Positions 17,519-26,583 of a DNA stretch of 64,000 nucleotides are shown here, in pieces (position 1 is the first letter of the stretch; each line of letters starts with the position of its first letter). The position numbers and the translations under genes are program-made. The notes below the pieces were generated by a model, which saw only the letters and a program-made list of their open reading frames with translations, was not told the DNA's origin and searched no databases. The DNA is from UBA2031 sp037189985 (GTDB lineage Bacteria; Pseudomonadota; Gammaproteobacteria; Pseudomonadales; Moraxellaceae), in NCBI GenBank assembly GCA_037189985.1, contig JBBCJX010000006.1:171472-235471 (forward strand). Direction: 5' to 3'.

Positions 17519-18120
17519 GACAGCACCTTCCGGCTTCCGGTGAATTTCGGCATGGTCACTTCACCGTCGGCACTGATGCCGTCGCGGCGCAGGACACGCC
17601 ACACCGTCAGCAGCAATATCTTTACATCCAGCCAGACACCGGCGTTCTGTACATACCAGGTATCCAGCGCAAATTTTTCTTCCCAGGAAATCGCATTGCG
17701 GCCGTTGATCTGCACCCAGCCGGTGATGCCCGGCCTGACCTCGTGACGCCGCGCCTGCTCCGGCGAATACAGCGGCAGGTATTCCATCAGCAAGGGACGC
17801 GGCCCTACCAGGCTCATCTCTCCTTTCAGCACATTCAGCAGCTCGGGCAGCTCATCCAGGCTGGTGGCACGCAGCCACTTGCCGAAATCAGTCAGTCTTT
17901 CGGCATCCGGCAGCAACCGGCCGGCGGCATCACGCGCATCCGTCATGGTGCGGAACTTGTACATGCGAAAAGGCCGGCCCTTCAGGCCCGGGCGCTCCTG
18001 CACGAAAAGCACGGGACTGCCCAGGCGAGTACGCACCAGATACGCCACCGTCAGTACCACCGGGGACAGCAGCAGCAGTCCGGTGGCAGCCCCGGTCACA
18101 TCAAGAAGTCGCTTCAGCAT
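17515..18120 (-). CDS. Undecaprenyl-phosphate sugar phosphotransferase, PglC-type monotopic
   Basis: Initiating transferase that moves a phospho-sugar from a UDP-sugar to undecaprenyl phosphate at the inner membrane. At 201 residues it has the minimal PglC size with a single N-terminal re-entrant helix (residues 8-30). Family motifs are all present: PFRMYKFRTM, the catalytic Asp-Glu pair in TSLDELPEL, GEMSLVGPRPLL and RPGITGWVQINGRN. Lacking the extra membrane helices of WbaP or WcaJ, it fits a transferase for diacetylbacillosamine-phosphate, matching the flanking PglD/PglE-type genes. It overlaps the upstream GT4 gene by 20 bp. Confidence 0.9.
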   Translation of the reverse strand: MLKRLLDVTGAATGLLLLSPVVLTVAYLVRTRLGSPVLFVQERPGLKGRPFRMYKFRTMTDARDAAGRLLPDAERLTDFGKWLRATSLDELPELLNVLKGEMSLVGPRPLLMEYLPLYSPEQARRHEVRPGITGWVQINGRNAISWEEKFALDTWYVQNAGVWLDVKILLLTVWRVLRRDGISADGEVTMPKFTGSRKVLS

Positions 18121-19276
18121 CTTGGTCCTTCAGCAGATCGGCATAGAGCGCATCATGCAGCTTTATGACCACCTGCTCATCATAATTCTCCAGCATGCGC
18201 TGACGGCCACGCCGCCCCATAGCCTCCGCCTCCTGCGCAGAGGCAGCCAGACGTTGCATGGCCGCCGCGAGCGCCGGTACGTCGCCAACCGGATGCAGCA
18301 GGCCACAACCCTGGTCAGCCAGCTCAGCAATGCCGCGCACATCCGCCCCTATAATGGGGACTGCCATGCTCAGAGCCTCCAGCAAGGAACGCGGCAAGCC
18401 CTCGCGCTGCGAGGGCAGCAAAACGGCACGGCTGATACACATCAACACCGGGATGTCGTGCCGAAATCCCAGAAAATGCGTACGCAAAGCCAGACCAGCT
18501 GCATTCGCCTCCTGTATCAGCACTTGCCGTAAAGGGCCATCACCTGCAAAGGCCACATGCACATTTTCCAGCCCAGGCAAGGACAGCGCAGCCAGCACAT
18601 CACGATGCCGCTTGCCGGGATTGAACTCTGCCACCATGAGGAAAAGCACATCAGCCTCTGCCCACGCCATTTCCTGCCGCAACACGGCTACCTCAGCGGC
18701 ATCAATTTTTTCAGGAGACCACAGTGCTGTATCCACGCCAATACCCGGCATGTACTCAATGCGCGTGGCAAAACCGGCCAAACGTGCTGCTTCGAAATCC
18801 TCACGATTGATGGTGACAAGCACATCACACCAAGGTGCAGCCAAACGCTCGACTGAATGGAAAATGAAATTGGTCAATACCTTGCCATGGCGATGAAAAT
18901 GAAAGCCATGTGCGGTGTACACCACATGCGGGCGTTGCACCACACCTCGCAAGGCAAAGCGCACCAGAAATGCGGCAATCGGCGTATGCACATGCACAAG
19001 GTCATAACCACCTACCTCGACCAAGCGCTGGATAGCAGCCGGTGCGCGCAGCAAGGCCATGACATCAAGCGGGTTGCGAGACAACGGTAGCTCGTGACAA
19101 GCATCGAACTCTTGCTGCAACGCAGGCACAGTATCAATACCTCGCGCCGCTGCCTCGACCCGCCAGCCCTGCGCACGATAGTGCCGCACAAACGGCAGCA
19201 GGAAGACACGCAAGGTTTGCGGAACAGTGCTGACGATAAGCAAGCGGGGAATATTGGCAGCCGACTCAGTGAGCAT
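18101..19276 (-). CDS. Glycosyltransferase family 4, PglA-like
   Basis: A 391-residue GT4 transferase. The N-terminal part has VHVHTPIAAFLVRFALR and the YTAHGFHFHRHG motif that is characteristic of PglA/CapM-like enzymes; the donor half carries FNPGKRHRD and the E-x7-E motif EGLPRSLLE. I start at 19276 (MLTESAAN), with AAGGGG about 10 nt upstream; 19309 lies deeper in the preceding gene. Following directly before the PglC-type gene, it is the best candidate for adding the second sugar to the undecaprenyl-linked diacetylbacillosamine. The donor sugar is unknown. Confidence 0.85.
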   Translation of the reverse strand: MLTESAANIPRLLIVSTVPQTLRVFLLPFVRHYRAQGWRVEAAARGIDTVPALQQEFDACHELPLSRNPLDVMALLRAPAAIQRLVEVGGYDLVHVHTPIAAFLVRFALRGVVQRPHVVYTAHGFHFHRHGKVLTNFIFHSVERLAAPWCDVLVTINREDFEAARLAGFATRIEYMPGIGVDTALWSPEKIDAAEVAVLRQEMAWAEADVLFLMVAEFNPGKRHRDVLAALSLPGLENVHVAFAGDGPLRQVLIQEANAAGLALRTHFLGFRHDIPVLMCISRAVLLPSQREGLPRSLLEALSMAVPIIGADVRGIAELADQGCGLLHPVGDVPALAAAMQRLAASAQEAEAMGRRGRQRMLENYDEQVVIKLHDALYADLLKDQDAEATS

Positions 19277-20294
19277 GAAATTTTGCCCCTTCCGCCAGAT
19301 TCGATGCATCGAGACGTCGCCATCGTACCGGCAGCCGGCGGTAACGCAAAAATCCCCATGGCAGGCTCACCAGCAGGGCTGGTACCACTACGATGAATTT
19401 CGGGCCGCGCCGATGCGCCACCCACACTGCATGAGCCAGCACTGCCAGCAAGGCTACCACCCAACCCACAGTGCTTGTCCAACCTATCACGGCAAGCACA
19501 GCAAGCGCCGCCAGCAAGGCAGCCATCAACGCAAAAGGTTCCGGCATGAGCCGGAACAGGGACAGCAACGAACCGGCTTCCTGCGCAGCGCGCACGGCCA
19601 TGCCGAAAGCACCATAACGGTCAGGCCGGAGCGGCAGGTAGGCAGCCGCCAACTCATGCCACGGCGATGTGACAACGGTGTAGTGCCGCACACTGAAAGC
19701 CGGCAAATAATGCACTCGTCGCTCCTCTCGACGCAGGCGCGCATGCAATTCCAGCTCTTCGTTGGCAAGGACATTGCCATTCCAGTTCCCCGTTGCCAGC
19801 AATGCCTGCCGCTCCAAAGCAACAAAGCCACCAAAAGAAAGTGCGTCACCCTCGGCATCAGTATGGGGGGTGCGCCAGCGCGTGCCGCCGCCTGGATACA
19901 CATCCAGTGTGCGTCCTGTGAAACCGCAAAGGCGTGGATCACGTGCACGCGCATCGAGAAAGATCTGGAGCCGCTCTGGCAGTAAAGCAGCCTCATCCAG
20001 CGCCATGTCTCCATCCAGGAAGAAGATCAGGTCTGCACTGGATTGGGAAGCAGCAACAGCGCGGGAGGCCGCCGCACTTAGGCGCCCTTCCGGCCCCACC
20101 TGCACGCAGGAAAATCCCGCACCCTGCATGACAGCTACAGAGTTGTCGGACGAACTGGAATCCATGTACCACAGGCCGTCAAAAAAAGTATGCAATCGAG
20201 CTAGATACTCAGGATCGCCGTATATATTCCAGAGCTCAGGCTCGGAATTTCTAGCTATAACGACAAGATCAATAGTAATAACTCGAGTATTCAC
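19266..20294 (-). CDS. Glycosyltransferase family 2 with C-terminal membrane segments
   Basis: A 342-residue GT-A protein. The donor-binding region is atypical: an N-terminal VVIARNSEPELW, then MDSSSSDNSVAVMQGAG and the metal-binding loop LIFFLDGDMALDE (D-x-D near residue 95). The last hundred residues contain two to three hydrophobic helices (about 255-320) that anchor it in the inner membrane. It overlaps both neighbours by short stretches, so it belongs to the same long operon. It probably builds the O-unit on undecaprenyl pyrophosphate. The sugar transferred is not predictable. Confidence 0.8.
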   Translation of the reverse strand: MNTRVITIDLVVIARNSEPELWNIYGDPEYLARLHTFFDGLWYMDSSSSDNSVAVMQGAGFSCVQVGPEGRLSAAASRAVAASQSSADLIFFLDGDMALDEAALLPERLQIFLDARARDPRLCGFTGRTLDVYPGGGTRWRTPHTDAEGDALSFGGFVALERQALLATGNWNGNVLANEELELHARLRREERRVHYLPAFSVRHYTVVTSPWHELAAAYLPLRPDRYGAFGMAVRAAQEAGSLLSLFRLMPEPFALMAALLAALAVLAVIGWTSTVGWVVALLAVLAHAVWVAHRRGPKFIVVVPALLVSLPWGFLRYRRLPVRWRRLDASNLAEGAKFHAH

Positions 20295-21022
20295 AGGCGG
20301 CGATAATTTTTCAAAACACGCAAAAAGAAAAGCATAAGCTGTAGAAGCTTTGACGACTCTGTCAACAGCTGCACTCTTAATACTTCTGAAAGTGTACCTA
20401 GAACATCAATGGAACTAGTTCCACCAGAGCCATACTCACCCGCCACAAAGCCCACACTCAACACCTGCGCACCACCTATCACAGCTTTTTTTATAAAATA
20501 TTGGTCAGCCGCAATAGGGAATCGCCTCGAGTAATAACCATATTCAACATGCAAAGACTTACGAATTAAGCATCCCACGGCATGAGATGAAACATAGCCT
20601 TGCAAGCCATAAAGCCAAGCCTTCCCCGGACGTGGCGCCACTACAACCTCCCCGACACGAACCAACGCAGTAACAATATCGGGCTTCACAAGAGAAGCAC
20701 AGGTAAGCGCGTGACGATAATTGCGCACCGCTTCCGGCTCCAGTAAATCATCTGCACCAAGCACTAGATAGTAATCACCACTAGCCGCTTTTACGCTCTT
20801 GTTCAAAGCATCGTAAATTCCGAAATCTGGCTCAGAAACAACAACCACTCGCGCCAACCCTGAAGCACGTACCAAAGCGACCGAATGATCATCAGAACCG
20901 CCATCTACCACAACCCATTCAAAATCAGTATCTGTCTGTGCCTGCAATGAAGCAATCAGCCCGGGCAATACTGCTTCGGCATTGAAAGTTGCAGTGAGAA
21001 TACTAATAAAAGGAGAACTCAT
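20291..21022 (-). CDS. Glycosyltransferase family 2
   Basis: A 243-residue single-domain GT2 enzyme with the standard N-terminal SILTATFNAEAVLPGLI, the nucleotide-binding VVVDGGSDDHSV and YLVLGADDLLEPEAV (the D-D-x divalent-metal site near residue 93). It overlaps the next gene by 4 bp. Base composition is unlike most of the window: counting 20281-20400 by hand gives 48 G/C in 120, near 40 percent, against 37 in 60 for 2881-2940. This marks recent transfer of this segment. Donor sugar unknown. Confidence 0.85.
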   Translation of the reverse strand: MSSPFISILTATFNAEAVLPGLIASLQAQTDTDFEWVVVDGGSDDHSVALVRASGLARVVVVSEPDFGIYDALNKSVKAASGDYYLVLGADDLLEPEAVRNYRHALTCASLVKPDIVTALVRVGEVVVAPRPGKAWLYGLQGYVSSHAVGCLIRKSLHVEYGYYSRRFPIAADQYFIKKAVIGGAQVLSVGFVAGEYGSGGTSSIDVLGTLSEVLRVQLLTESSKLLQLMLFFLRVLKNYRRL

Positions 21023-21023
21023 G

Positions 21024-22022
21024 TCATACGCTCCTCATAATCCGCTGAGCCCTACGCAATACCATATTCACCAGCCGCCGTAGCAGATAAATTCGATCAA
21101 GTGGCCACGCAGCTGGTTCTGGATAAAAATCGGCAACGTGACGCAGCTTCTGTGCATTGCTGCGGAAACGCAGCAGGTATAGCCACAGGACAGCATTGAA
21201 GCGAGCCACCAATTCCGTCGGCAAAACATGCTTACTCTGGCTGACGAAATACGCCTCGGCGATGGCATAATTGAACACCACTTTTTCAGGAGTGGACGAC
21301 ACCGTGATAGAGCCAGGATGAGCACGGAAATACGCCAGAGGCTCTGTCAGCATGACTACCTTTTCATAACGGGCAGCGACCAGCAGGAATAGCAACGCGT
21401 CATTACCGATGGCGTGCTGGGAAAAATCGCTGCCGACGCGATTGGGCACCTGCTCCAGCAAGCAATCGCGCATGTCGCATAGCCGAAACAGGGCACAACC
21501 AGGTGACACCGGGTAATCACCGCCCAGCAACAGTCCTTCGATGAATGTGAGCGATGCTATGGTACCGGCCGGAGGCGTGCCGTAAAAAAGCTGGCCAGTT
21601 AATGGATCGTTACCACTGAACACCCTTACTGGCGAATATACGAATCCCACATCCGGATTAGCCATCGATGGCAACGCTTGCACCAGGAAATCGGGATGCA
21701 GCAAGTCATCCGACCACAGTATCTTGCCATAGATACCAGTAGCTTCATGCACGCAGCGTAGCCAGTTACGCACCGGCCCGATGTTGCTGTCATTGCGGAA
21801 GGCACGAACACGTACATCACGGGCTGCTATCCCTTGCACAAGCTCCCAAGTGGTATCGGTGCTGGCGTTGTCTACCACAACGACTTCAATGTCCTGCCAA
21901 GTCTGATCCAATGCACAGGCTAGCGTCTGCTCAATGCAGTGTGCACGGTTATAGACTGGAATAAGGATGCTGACCTTGCCAGCGACCAATGCCGTCATTA
22001 GTGCATTCCCGACTGAAGTCAT
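21024..22022 (-). CDS. Glycosyltransferase family 2
   Basis: A 332-residue GT2 enzyme. N-terminal SILIPVYNRAHCIEQTL, VVVDNASTDTTWELV and the metal loop GKILWSDDLLHPDF identify the GT-A fold; the C-terminal third is helical and unassigned. Its ATG at 22022 overlaps the stop of the flippase gene (ATGA), and its end lies one base from the start of the next GT2, so it is tightly packed in the operon. The HPGSI(T) motif near residue 250 is common in O-antigen GT2 enzymes. Candidate donors are rhamnose or tyvelose nucleotides, but nothing in the sequence decides. Confidence 0.85.
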   Translation of the reverse strand: MTSVGNALMTALVAGKVSILIPVYNRAHCIEQTLACALDQTWQDIEVVVVDNASTDTTWELVQGIAARDVRVRAFRNDSNIGPVRNWLRCVHEATGIYGKILWSDDLLHPDFLVQALPSMANPDVGFVYSPVRVFSGNDPLTGQLFYGTPPAGTIASLTFIEGLLLGGDYPVSPGCALFRLCDMRDCLLEQVPNRVGSDFSQHAIGNDALLFLLVAARYEKVVMLTEPLAYFRAHPGSITVSSTPEKVVFNYAIAEAYFVSQSKHVLPTELVARFNAVLWLYLLRFRSNAQKLRHVADFYPEPAAWPLDRIYLLRRLVNMVLRRAQRIMRSV

Positions 22023-23341
22023 GTTTGCAGAGTCTCCTTACGGATCACACGGGCTGTTTCATATGGACCGATTACACCGAAGAAACACAGGCTTGCTACC
22101 GTTGCCCATATCACGCCGGTTTCGCCCATGCCAAGACAGTGAGCGAAGAAAAGGGCCAAGGGAATATTCACAACAGCTGCGCACAGGGCTGAATACATCT
22201 GCACACGGGTTTCGCCAATACCGTTAAGGAAATACGCCCATACATTCGACCAGCAGGACAGCAGGACATAAAGGGCAAATCCGGCATAAAGCAGGGTTGA
22301 TCCTACCGCTACCTCCCCAAGCCAGACACGAACTAACCATGGCGACAATAAAACCAGCAGGCCGCTCACCAACACTAAGGGCAACATGAGCCATTGCAGA
22401 CGACGAAGCACCTGACGAATCCATAGCCAGTCGCCTTGTGCATAGGCATGGGTGAAGCTGGACCAAAGCACCCCCATGACCAGCCCATGCACCATGGTTA
22501 ACAGGCCGAAAACCCTGAAGGCGGCGTCATACACTACAACCGCCTGCGGCCCCGCGACAGCACTGACGATGAGGCGGTCGGTGGAAAAGATCACCAGTGC
22601 GCAAAGCTGAATGACGAACAGGCGCAAACCCACGTCGAGAATGGCCGGGCGCAGGCCATGGTCGATGCCGTGAAGGCTTGGTCGCAACCCTGGATGACGC
22701 GCATACAACCACACGCTCATCAAGAGACTGGGCAAAATCATGGCCACGCAATAAGTGAAGGCTATCAGCTCCATGTCCGCATGCCCGGCCGGCAAACTCC
22801 ACAAGACCAGCACCAACAGCAAATTGACCAACAATCCATGGACGGACGCCGCTGCCCCCCGCTCCAACGCGGCATAGACTTGCAATACGAAACTGAGCAC
22901 GAAATTGAGCAAAAAAGCGAGCAGGCACAGCACCAGCACACGCCCCATGTCATGTCCAGCAAACACGGTGGCAGTCAACCACCCATTGAGCGGCGTCAGC
23001 ATCAGCAGGCCAGCTGCCAGCCCGAGGACAACGGCGACATACAGACAATACAGATAGCCTGTCGCCACGGTACGGGCGGCTGCACCCATGTCACCACGTG
23101 CGAGATTGCGCGCCAGTTCGTTGCGGGCGCCATAACTGATACCGAAATCGAAGTAAGTCACCCACTGCAATACGCCCAGCACCACGAGCCATAGTCCTAA
23201 CGACTCTACACCCATCAATTGCAACATGAGCCTTGCTGAATAGAACTGGAGCGACAGGCTGGCCACGCGCGCCAACAAACCACCAATGACATTATTGATG
23301 ACGCGACGACTGCGAACCGCGCCGGTGACGGAGTCAGTCAT
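22019..23341 (-). CDS. Wzx-type polysaccharide flippase (MOP superfamily)
   Basis: A 440-residue integral membrane protein with about 12 hydrophobic segments, fitting a MATE-like lipid-linked oligosaccharide flippase. The N-terminus (NNVIGGLLARVASLSLQFY, then LGLWLVVLGVLQWVTYFDFG) has the usual Wzx opening. It overlaps both the tyvelose epimerase gene and a GT2 gene by 4 bp. It should move the undecaprenyl-PP-linked repeat unit across the inner membrane before polymerisation. The gene is the only flippase in the window and no ABC transporter for polysaccharide was seen, so a Wzx/Wzy-type assembly route is inferred. Confidence 0.82.
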   Translation of the reverse strand: MTDSVTGAVRSRRVINNVIGGLLARVASLSLQFYSARLMLQLMGVESLGLWLVVLGVLQWVTYFDFGISYGARNELARNLARGDMGAAARTVATGYLYCLYVAVVLGLAAGLLMLTPLNGWLTATVFAGHDMGRVLVLCLLAFLLNFVLSFVLQVYAALERGAAASVHGLLVNLLLVLVLWSLPAGHADMELIAFTYCVAMILPSLLMSVWLYARHPGLRPSLHGIDHGLRPAILDVGLRLFVIQLCALVIFSTDRLIVSAVAGPQAVVVYDAAFRVFGLLTMVHGLVMGVLWSSFTHAYAQGDWLWIRQVLRRLQWLMLPLVLVSGLLVLLSPWLVRVWLGEVAVGSTLLYAGFALYVLLSCWSNVWAYFLNGIGETRVQMYSALCAAVVNIPLALFFAHCLGMGETGVIWATVASLCFFGVIGPYETARVIRKETLQT

Positions 23342-24372
23342 GGATGGCCTGAGAAAAAGGTATCGACCCAGGCCAACATGGCCCGCACGCCCTCGCGCGC
23401 GGAGACCTGCGGCGACCAGGCCAACACACGCGCAGCCTTGCCGATATCGGCCACGAACACACGTTGATCGCTTTCACGTGGAGGCAACCGCTCGTATTCG
23501 AGGCGAATGTCGAGAAACTCCTCCAGCAAGGCGAATAGCTCAAGCAGCGACAGGCTGTTGGCAATACCACCACCGATATTTAATACCTCACCTGCTACCG
23601 CCTCGCCTCGTGCCGCAGCCGTGAAATACAGGGCGATCATGTCACGGGCATGCAGAACATCGCGCACCTGCTTGCCATTGCCGGAAATACTGAAAGGCTC
23701 CTTGCGCAAGCCTTTTTTTGTCTCCGTCGCCACCTGGCAGAACCAACCTATCCAGCCTTGATCCGCCGTGGCGAACTGGCGCCCACCATACATGGAAGAA
23801 TGGCGGAATACGGTGGTGCGCATGCCATGGATGCGGTGGTAATCCAGCAGGTACTGATCCGCCGCGCCCTTGGAACAGCCGTAGGGGGAGTGGAAGTCCA
23901 GCGGCACGTCTTCATCGAAACCCTCGGGATGATCGACGCAGACATAGCGTGTGGCGTCCTCCCGGTAAGTATATTGCTCAAGATCGCCATATACCTTGTT
24001 GGTGGAGGAATAGATCACCCCGGCTCGCGGGGCATGCAGACGCAAGGCTTCCAGTAAATTCAGCGTACCCAGCGCATTCACCTCGAAATCCATGCGAGGA
24101 TTCTCGATGGATGTAGTCATGGCAACCTGACCAGCCAGATGAAATACCTGCTCAGGCAAAAAACGGCGTACAACACGATCAACGTCATTGGCATTGCGAA
24201 TGTCGCCATGCACAAACTCAAAGCGGCCTTGCGTACGCAACCAGGCAAGGTTGTCAGCAGAACCATGACGATAAAGGCTGTCGAAAACGCATACATCCAT
24301 GCCTTGCGAAATGGCATGGGCAGCCAGGTTGCTGCCAAGAAAGCCGCAGCCTCCTGTCACCAACAATTTCAT
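23338..24372 (-). CDS. rfbE: CDP-paratose 2-epimerase (CDP-tyvelose synthesis)
   Basis: Last enzyme of CDP-tyvelose synthesis (also called tyv), epimerising C2 of CDP-paratose. The 344 residues match the enteric enzyme very closely by memory: LLVTGGCGFLGSNLA at the N-terminus, HLAGQVAMTTSIENP, YSSTNKVYGDLEQYTY, SPYGCSKGAADQY (the Y-x3-K pair) and MYGGRQFATADQGWIGWF. Rossmann fold, soluble, NAD-dependent. It overlaps the paratose synthase gene and the flippase gene by 4 bp each. Its presence shows the final sugar is tyvelose rather than paratose or abequose. Confidence 0.94.
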   Translation of the reverse strand: MKLLVTGGCGFLGSNLAAHAISQGMDVCVFDSLYRHGSADNLAWLRTQGRFEFVHGDIRNANDVDRVVRRFLPEQVFHLAGQVAMTTSIENPRMDFEVNALGTLNLLEALRLHAPRAGVIYSSTNKVYGDLEQYTYREDATRYVCVDHPEGFDEDVPLDFHSPYGCSKGAADQYLLDYHRIHGMRTTVFRHSSMYGGRQFATADQGWIGWFCQVATETKKGLRKEPFSISGNGKQVRDVLHARDMIALYFTAAARGEAVAGEVLNIGGGIANSLSLLELFALLEEFLDIRLEYERLPPRESDQRVFVADIGKAARVLAWSPQVSAREGVRAMLAWVDTFFSGHP

Positions 24373-25256
24373 GGGAAAAGCTCCGGGTTCATGTCAGGAA
24401 ACTCCTGGGCAAGCGTTTTTTTCAGACCGCTTTCCAAGTTATAACGTGGCTGCCAACCCAGGTGGCGTAATTGCGCCGTATCGGCAACATATCGCATGGG
24501 CTCGCCCACGCGATAAGGCACGGCGGCAAAGTCGAGCCGGGTACGTGAGCGGGTGAGGCGATGTACCAGCCGCACGAAGGACTCCAGTGTTGGCGCTTCG
24601 CCCGAGCCAATTTCCACTTCCTGCCAAGGTCCGGTCTGCGGCGCTTCCAGCACACAGCGATAGGCCGACACCACATCATCGATGAAGATGAAATCACGGC
24701 ATTGCTGACCAGGCGTCAGTGCCAATGATTCGACATTGTTGCGACAGGAGTGCAAGACATGGGTGCTGAATTTCGAGGCGTCATCGAAAGGGCCGTACAT
24801 ATGCTGCAACAGCAGGTTGCAGAATCGCAGCCGTCGCTGCTCTGCCAGCCACTGGCCCCACTCTGCAAACTGTTTCTTGGAAAGCGAATAGGCATTGGTA
24901 TGGCGATCAAGCACGGTATCGGTATTCAGGAAGCGGGCGCCTGAATCCACCGCCGCTTCCAGCAATGCAAGGCCAAAGCCAAGATTGCTGGCCGCAACGG
25001 TGGCAAACGATTCGCCGCCACGACCATAGTTGCAAACGGTGTGGATGACAGCATCGACACGAGCATCCAGCAGCACGCGGGCCGCCGACTGCACATCGGC
25101 CACTCGTTGCAGCATCACACCGGCCGGCAAAGGAGACAGGCGACGATCATCAGAGGCTTCACGCAACAGGGCGATAACATCATGCCCCGCAGCGGACAAA
25201 CCTCGCACCAAGGCGCTGCCAAGAAAACCCGAGGCTCCAGTGATAAGTACCCGCAT
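24369..25256 (-). CDS. rfbS: CDP-paratose synthase (4-ketoreductase)
   Basis: Reduces CDP-3,6-dideoxy-4-keto-glucose to CDP-paratose (gene also called prt). A 295-residue short-chain dehydrogenase: N-terminal VLITGASGFLGSALV, then LNTDTVLDRHTNAYSLSKKQF containing the Y-x3-K pair, and QQCRDFIFIDDVV. The pattern is shared with the abequose synthase RfbJ, but the downstream paratose epimerase argues for the paratose enzyme. I start at 25256 (MRVLITG), 13 bp after rfbH; the frame to 25319 would overlap rfbH. It overlaps rfbE by 4 bp. Confidence 0.85.
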   Translation of the reverse strand: MRVLITGASGFLGSALVRGLSAAGHDVIALLREASDDRRLSPLPAGVMLQRVADVQSAARVLLDARVDAVIHTVCNYGRGGESFATVAASNLGFGLALLEAAVDSGARFLNTDTVLDRHTNAYSLSKKQFAEWGQWLAEQRRLRFCNLLLQHMYGPFDDASKFSTHVLHSCRNNVESLALTPGQQCRDFIFIDDVVSAYRCVLEAPQTGPWQEVEIGSGEAPTLESFVRLVHRLTRSRTRLDFAAVPYRVGEPMRYVADTAQLRHLGWQPRYNLESGLKKTLAQEFPDMNPELFP

Positions 25257-25269
25257 GACTATCCCCGGC

Positions 25270-26583
25270 CTAGAAGTTGAGCCCGAAAAACTCTTCCAGT
25301 TTCTCGCCCACGAAATCAAAGTGGCAGGAATCTAGGCCAGGGTAAACACCCAGCCAGAAGGTCTGGTTCATGGTGCGGTCGGTATTCGTCAGCGAGCCCA
25401 CCACGCGATGTTCGACGCCGTGGAAATACGGCTGCCGCGTGAGATTACCGGCAAACAGCAGGCGCGTGCCTATCTTGTTCTGATCCAGGAATTTGAGCAG
25501 ATCCACACGCTTGACCCCGCTGCTTTCACGTAGCGTCAGCGGCATACCAAACCAGGAAGGGTCGCTGTTGGGCGTGGCCTCGGCGATCTCAAGAAAATCC
25601 TGAAGAGCCGACAGGCGCTGCTTCAGCAACTGGAAGTTACGCTTGCGTGCGTTGATAAACTCCTGCGCACGCTCAAGCTGGGCGAGGCCACACGCAGCCT
25701 GCATGTCGGTGATCTTGAGGTTGTAGCCGAGATGGGCATAGACGTATTTGTGGTCGTAGCCGTCCGGCAGGCTGCCGAACTGTTGTGCGAAGCGTTTGCC
25801 ACAGGTGTTGTCGCAGCCGGGCGCGCAGTAGCAGTCGCGACCCCAGTCGCGGAAGGATTCGGCAATCAGCTTGAGTTCGGGGTTGTTGGTGAAGACCGCG
25901 CCGCCTTCACCCATGGTGATGTGGTGGGCGGGATAGAAACTCAGTGTGCCGATGTCGCCGAAGGTGCCGACCAGCTTGCCGTCATACGTCGCACCCAGAG
26001 CATCGCAGCAGTCTTCCACCAGCCACAGGCCATGCTTTTCGCAAATGGCTTTCACTTTGGCGAGATTGAAAGGATTGCCCAGTGTATGGGCCAGCATGAT
26101 GGCTTTGGTTTTCGGGGTGATGGCGGCTTCGATGAGATCGGCATCAATGTTGTGTGTGGCCATGTCCACATCGACAAACACCGGCACGGCGCCGAACTGG
26201 GCAATCGGGTTGACCGTGGTGGGAAAACCGGCGGCAACACCGATGACTTCGTCGCCCTTCCTGATGGCACGCTCGCCCAGTTTTGGCGAGGTCAGCGTGC
26301 TGAAGGCGACGAGATTGGCGGAAGAACCTGAGTTCACAGTGATGAGATGCTTCACGCCGAGGAATGCGGCGAGTTTTTTCTCGAATTCGGCATTGAAACG
26401 GCCCGTGGTCAGCCAGCCATCAAGCGAGGCCTCGACCATGAGTTGCAGTTCGCGCGCGCCTATGACCTTGCCGGACGGAGGGATCACACTTTCGCCAGGC
26501 GAAAAGGGCTTCGGCGCAAAAGCGGTTTCAGCATAACGGGCAACCAGCTCGGCAATCTGCTGGCGCAGGGCATCGGGAGTCAT
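25270..26583 (-). CDS. rfbH: CDP-6-deoxy-D-xylo-4-hexulose-3-dehydrase (E1)
   Basis: Removes the C3 hydroxyl in 3,6-dideoxyhexose synthesis, using pyridoxamine phosphate and an iron-sulfur centre (also ddhC or ascC). The 437-residue protein shows two decisive traits. The usual aminotransferase lysine is replaced by histidine in FYPAHHITMGEGG, and the [2Fe-2S] cysteines are present as CYCAPGCDNTCGKRF (C-x-C-x7-C) with an upstream cysteine in VEDCCDALG. It works with the reductase encoded at 28472. Its ATG abuts the TGA of rfbG directly, so the two are translationally coupled. Confidence 0.95.
   Translation of the reverse strand: MTPDALRQQIAELVARYAETAFAPKPFSPGESVIPPSGKVIGARELQLMVEASLDGWLTTGRFNAEFEKKLAAFLGVKHLITVNSGSSANLVAFSTLTSPKLGERAIRKGDEVIGVAAGFPTTVNPIAQFGAVPVFVDVDMATHNIDADLIEAAITPKTKAIMLAHTLGNPFNLAKVKAICEKHGLWLVEDCCDALGATYDGKLVGTFGDIGTLSFYPAHHITMGEGGAVFTNNPELKLIAESFRDWGRDCYCAPGCDNTCGKRFAQQFGSLPDGYDHKYVYAHLGYNLKITDMQAACGLAQLERAQEFINARKRNFQLLKQRLSALQDFLEIAEATPNSDPSWFGMPLTLRESSGVKRVDLLKFLDQNKIGTRLLFAGNLTRQPYFHGVEHRVVGSLTNTDRTMNQTFWLGVYPGLDSCHFDFVGEKLEEFFGLNF

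Noticed and set aside
24369..25256. Reading this gene as CDP-abequose synthase (RfbJ).
   Set aside because: RfbJ and paratose synthase share motifs, but the next gene is a CDP-paratose 2-epimerase, which needs paratose as substrate.
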